Assembly (NCBI RefSeq): GCF_000721075.1
Contig: NZ_JOEQ01000008.1
Location: forward strand, 62,001 to 126,000
Direction of reading: 5' to 3'
DNA: 64,000 bases
Origin: Streptosporangium amethystogenes
GTDB lineage: Bacteria; Actinomycetota; Actinomycetes; Streptosporangiales; Streptosporangiaceae
Below the pieces are notes generated by a model, which had not been told where the DNA came from, searched no databases, and was given only the letters and a program-made list of their open reading frames with translations. The position numbers and the translations under genes are program-made. Each line of letters opens with the position of its first letter. Within the stretch, counting starts at the first letter, position 1. This document shows positions 63,411 to 64,000 of the stretch, piece by piece.

Positions 63411-64000
63411 ATGACAGCGGGCGGCGAGCAGACCCTGGAGCGGACAGCGGGGGTTCCGGCCTACCGGGGCCACCACGTGGAGGTTCTGCGGACGGCACGG
63501 CTCAGCCCGAGCTTCGTCCGGGTCACCTTCGGCGGCGAGGATCTGGCGGGCTTCGCCGACAAGGGCTTCGACCAGCGGATCAAGGTGATCCTCCCGCTGC
63601 CGGACGGCAGCCTCACCCCCCTGGGCGACGGGGACGACTGGTACCAGCGCTGGCGTGCGCTCCCACCGGAGCTGCGCAACCCGATCCGCACCTACACCGC
63701 CCGCGCCGTCCGGCCGCAGCGGCGCGAGCTCGACGTCGACTTCGTCCTGCACGGTGCGACCGGCCCCGCGTCCCGGTGGGCGACCCAGGTGACCCCCGGA
63801 GACCGGGTCGTGGTGGTCGGCCCCAACGCCGCCTACCCCGGCCCCACCGGCGGCCAGGAGTGGGCGCCGCCCCCCGGGGCGACGCACCTGCTGCTGGCCG
63901 GAGACGAGACGGCCGTGCCCGCCATCACCACGATCGCCGAGTCGCTCTCCGGTTCCGTACCCGCCACGGTGCTGCTGGAGATCCCTGAGACCGCCGACGC
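63411..64000 (+). CDS. Siderophore-interacting protein (FAD-dependent ferric reductase), partial
   Basis: The first 196 residues of a SIP-type flavoreductase. It begins TAGGEQTLERTAGVPAYRGH; the FAD-binding motif is NPIRTYTARAV (R-x-Y-T), and RELDVDFVLHGATGPASRWA with VTPGDRVVVVGPNA follows. The start of the NAD(P)H part, HLLLAGDETAVPAI, is visible before the edge. These enzymes reduce ferric siderophores to free the iron. Its promoter has an iron box. Cut by the window end; a GTG at 63408 is an alternative start. Confidence 0.92.
   Translation, partial: MTAGGEQTLERTAGVPAYRGHHVEVLRTARLSPSFVRVTFGGEDLAGFADKGFDQRIKVILPLPDGSLTPLGDGDDWYQRWRALPPELRNPIRTYTARAVRPQRRELDVDFVLHGATGPASRWATQVTPGDRVVVVGPNAAYPGPTGGQEWAPPPGATHLLLAGDETAVPAITTIAESLSGSVPATVLLEIPETAD

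Overview
The window is high-GC DNA with frequent GTG and TTG starts, many 4-base gene overlaps (ATGA, GTGA) and actinobacterial families: DUF3073, LAL-type LuxR, ECF42 sigma factor with DGPF protein, PLDc_N membrane protein, MmyB-like remnants and an IdeR/DmdR-type iron box. I infer a soil actinomycete, perhaps of the Streptosporangiales. No rRNA, tRNA or CRISPR array was found by eye.

Layout. 0-4.1 kb is mobile: a large tyrosine recombinase with a C-terminal cysteine cluster, a HAD-fold protein of the type found in RNA-repair proteins, a protein with three S1 domains, then the stranded 3' end of a second recombinase. 4.3-10.3 kb holds housekeeping and detoxification genes: a Cds1-like PLP protein whose PLP lysine is replaced, a RIO kinase, an SMR exporter, GNAT, DUF952, Nudix, a small membrane protein and a LacI regulator. 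10.3-15.9 kb is a P-type ATPase and an SRPBCC gene set among decayed genes (two TetR remnants, a frameshifted tyrosine phosphatase, a transposon-like repeat array). 15.9-18 kb is an operon of universal stress protein, CBS-BON protein, a 52-residue ORF and a PLDc_N protein, preceded by two DevR/DosR-like boxes. 18-19.6 kb has a truncated amidase and a VOC remnant, followed by a second tyrosine recombinase and an XRE regulator.

21-35 kb carries efflux and resistance functions: an ABC exporter behind a MerR-type promoter, DUF3817, DUF4037, GNAT, purB, an RND permease divergent from a MarR-SDR pair with an operator between them, a macrolide-type glycosyltransferase, an MFS exporter and a MOSC protein. 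35.9-41.3 kb has the DGPF/ECF42 pair and a LuxR(LAL)-hydrolase pair. 41.7-44.8 kb has a WYL regulator and a DeoR-MFS operon. 44.8-49.9 kb is a complete sugar-uptake operon (binding lipoprotein, two permeases, GH13 alpha-glucosidase) lacking its own ATPase.

50-64 kb: a chimeric ORF built from three unrelated gene pieces, a CoA-disulfide-reductase-like flavoprotein, a cysteine-free HesB-like protein, phosphoketolase, an FAH hydrolase plus FAD monooxygenase pair (aromatic catabolism), an operon of coiled-coil protein, ArsR regulator and SulP transporter, DUF3073, a ureohydrolase, an unassigned protein, a CHAP hydrolase and the start of an iron-regulated siderophore-interacting protein cut by the window edge.

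The most unusual items are the recombinase-HAD-S1 cargo, the K-to-R Cds1-like protein, the three-part chimeric ORF, the hidden 52-residue gene in the stress operon, and the density of gene remnants next to mobile functions. All functional calls rest on reading the sequence; no search was run.
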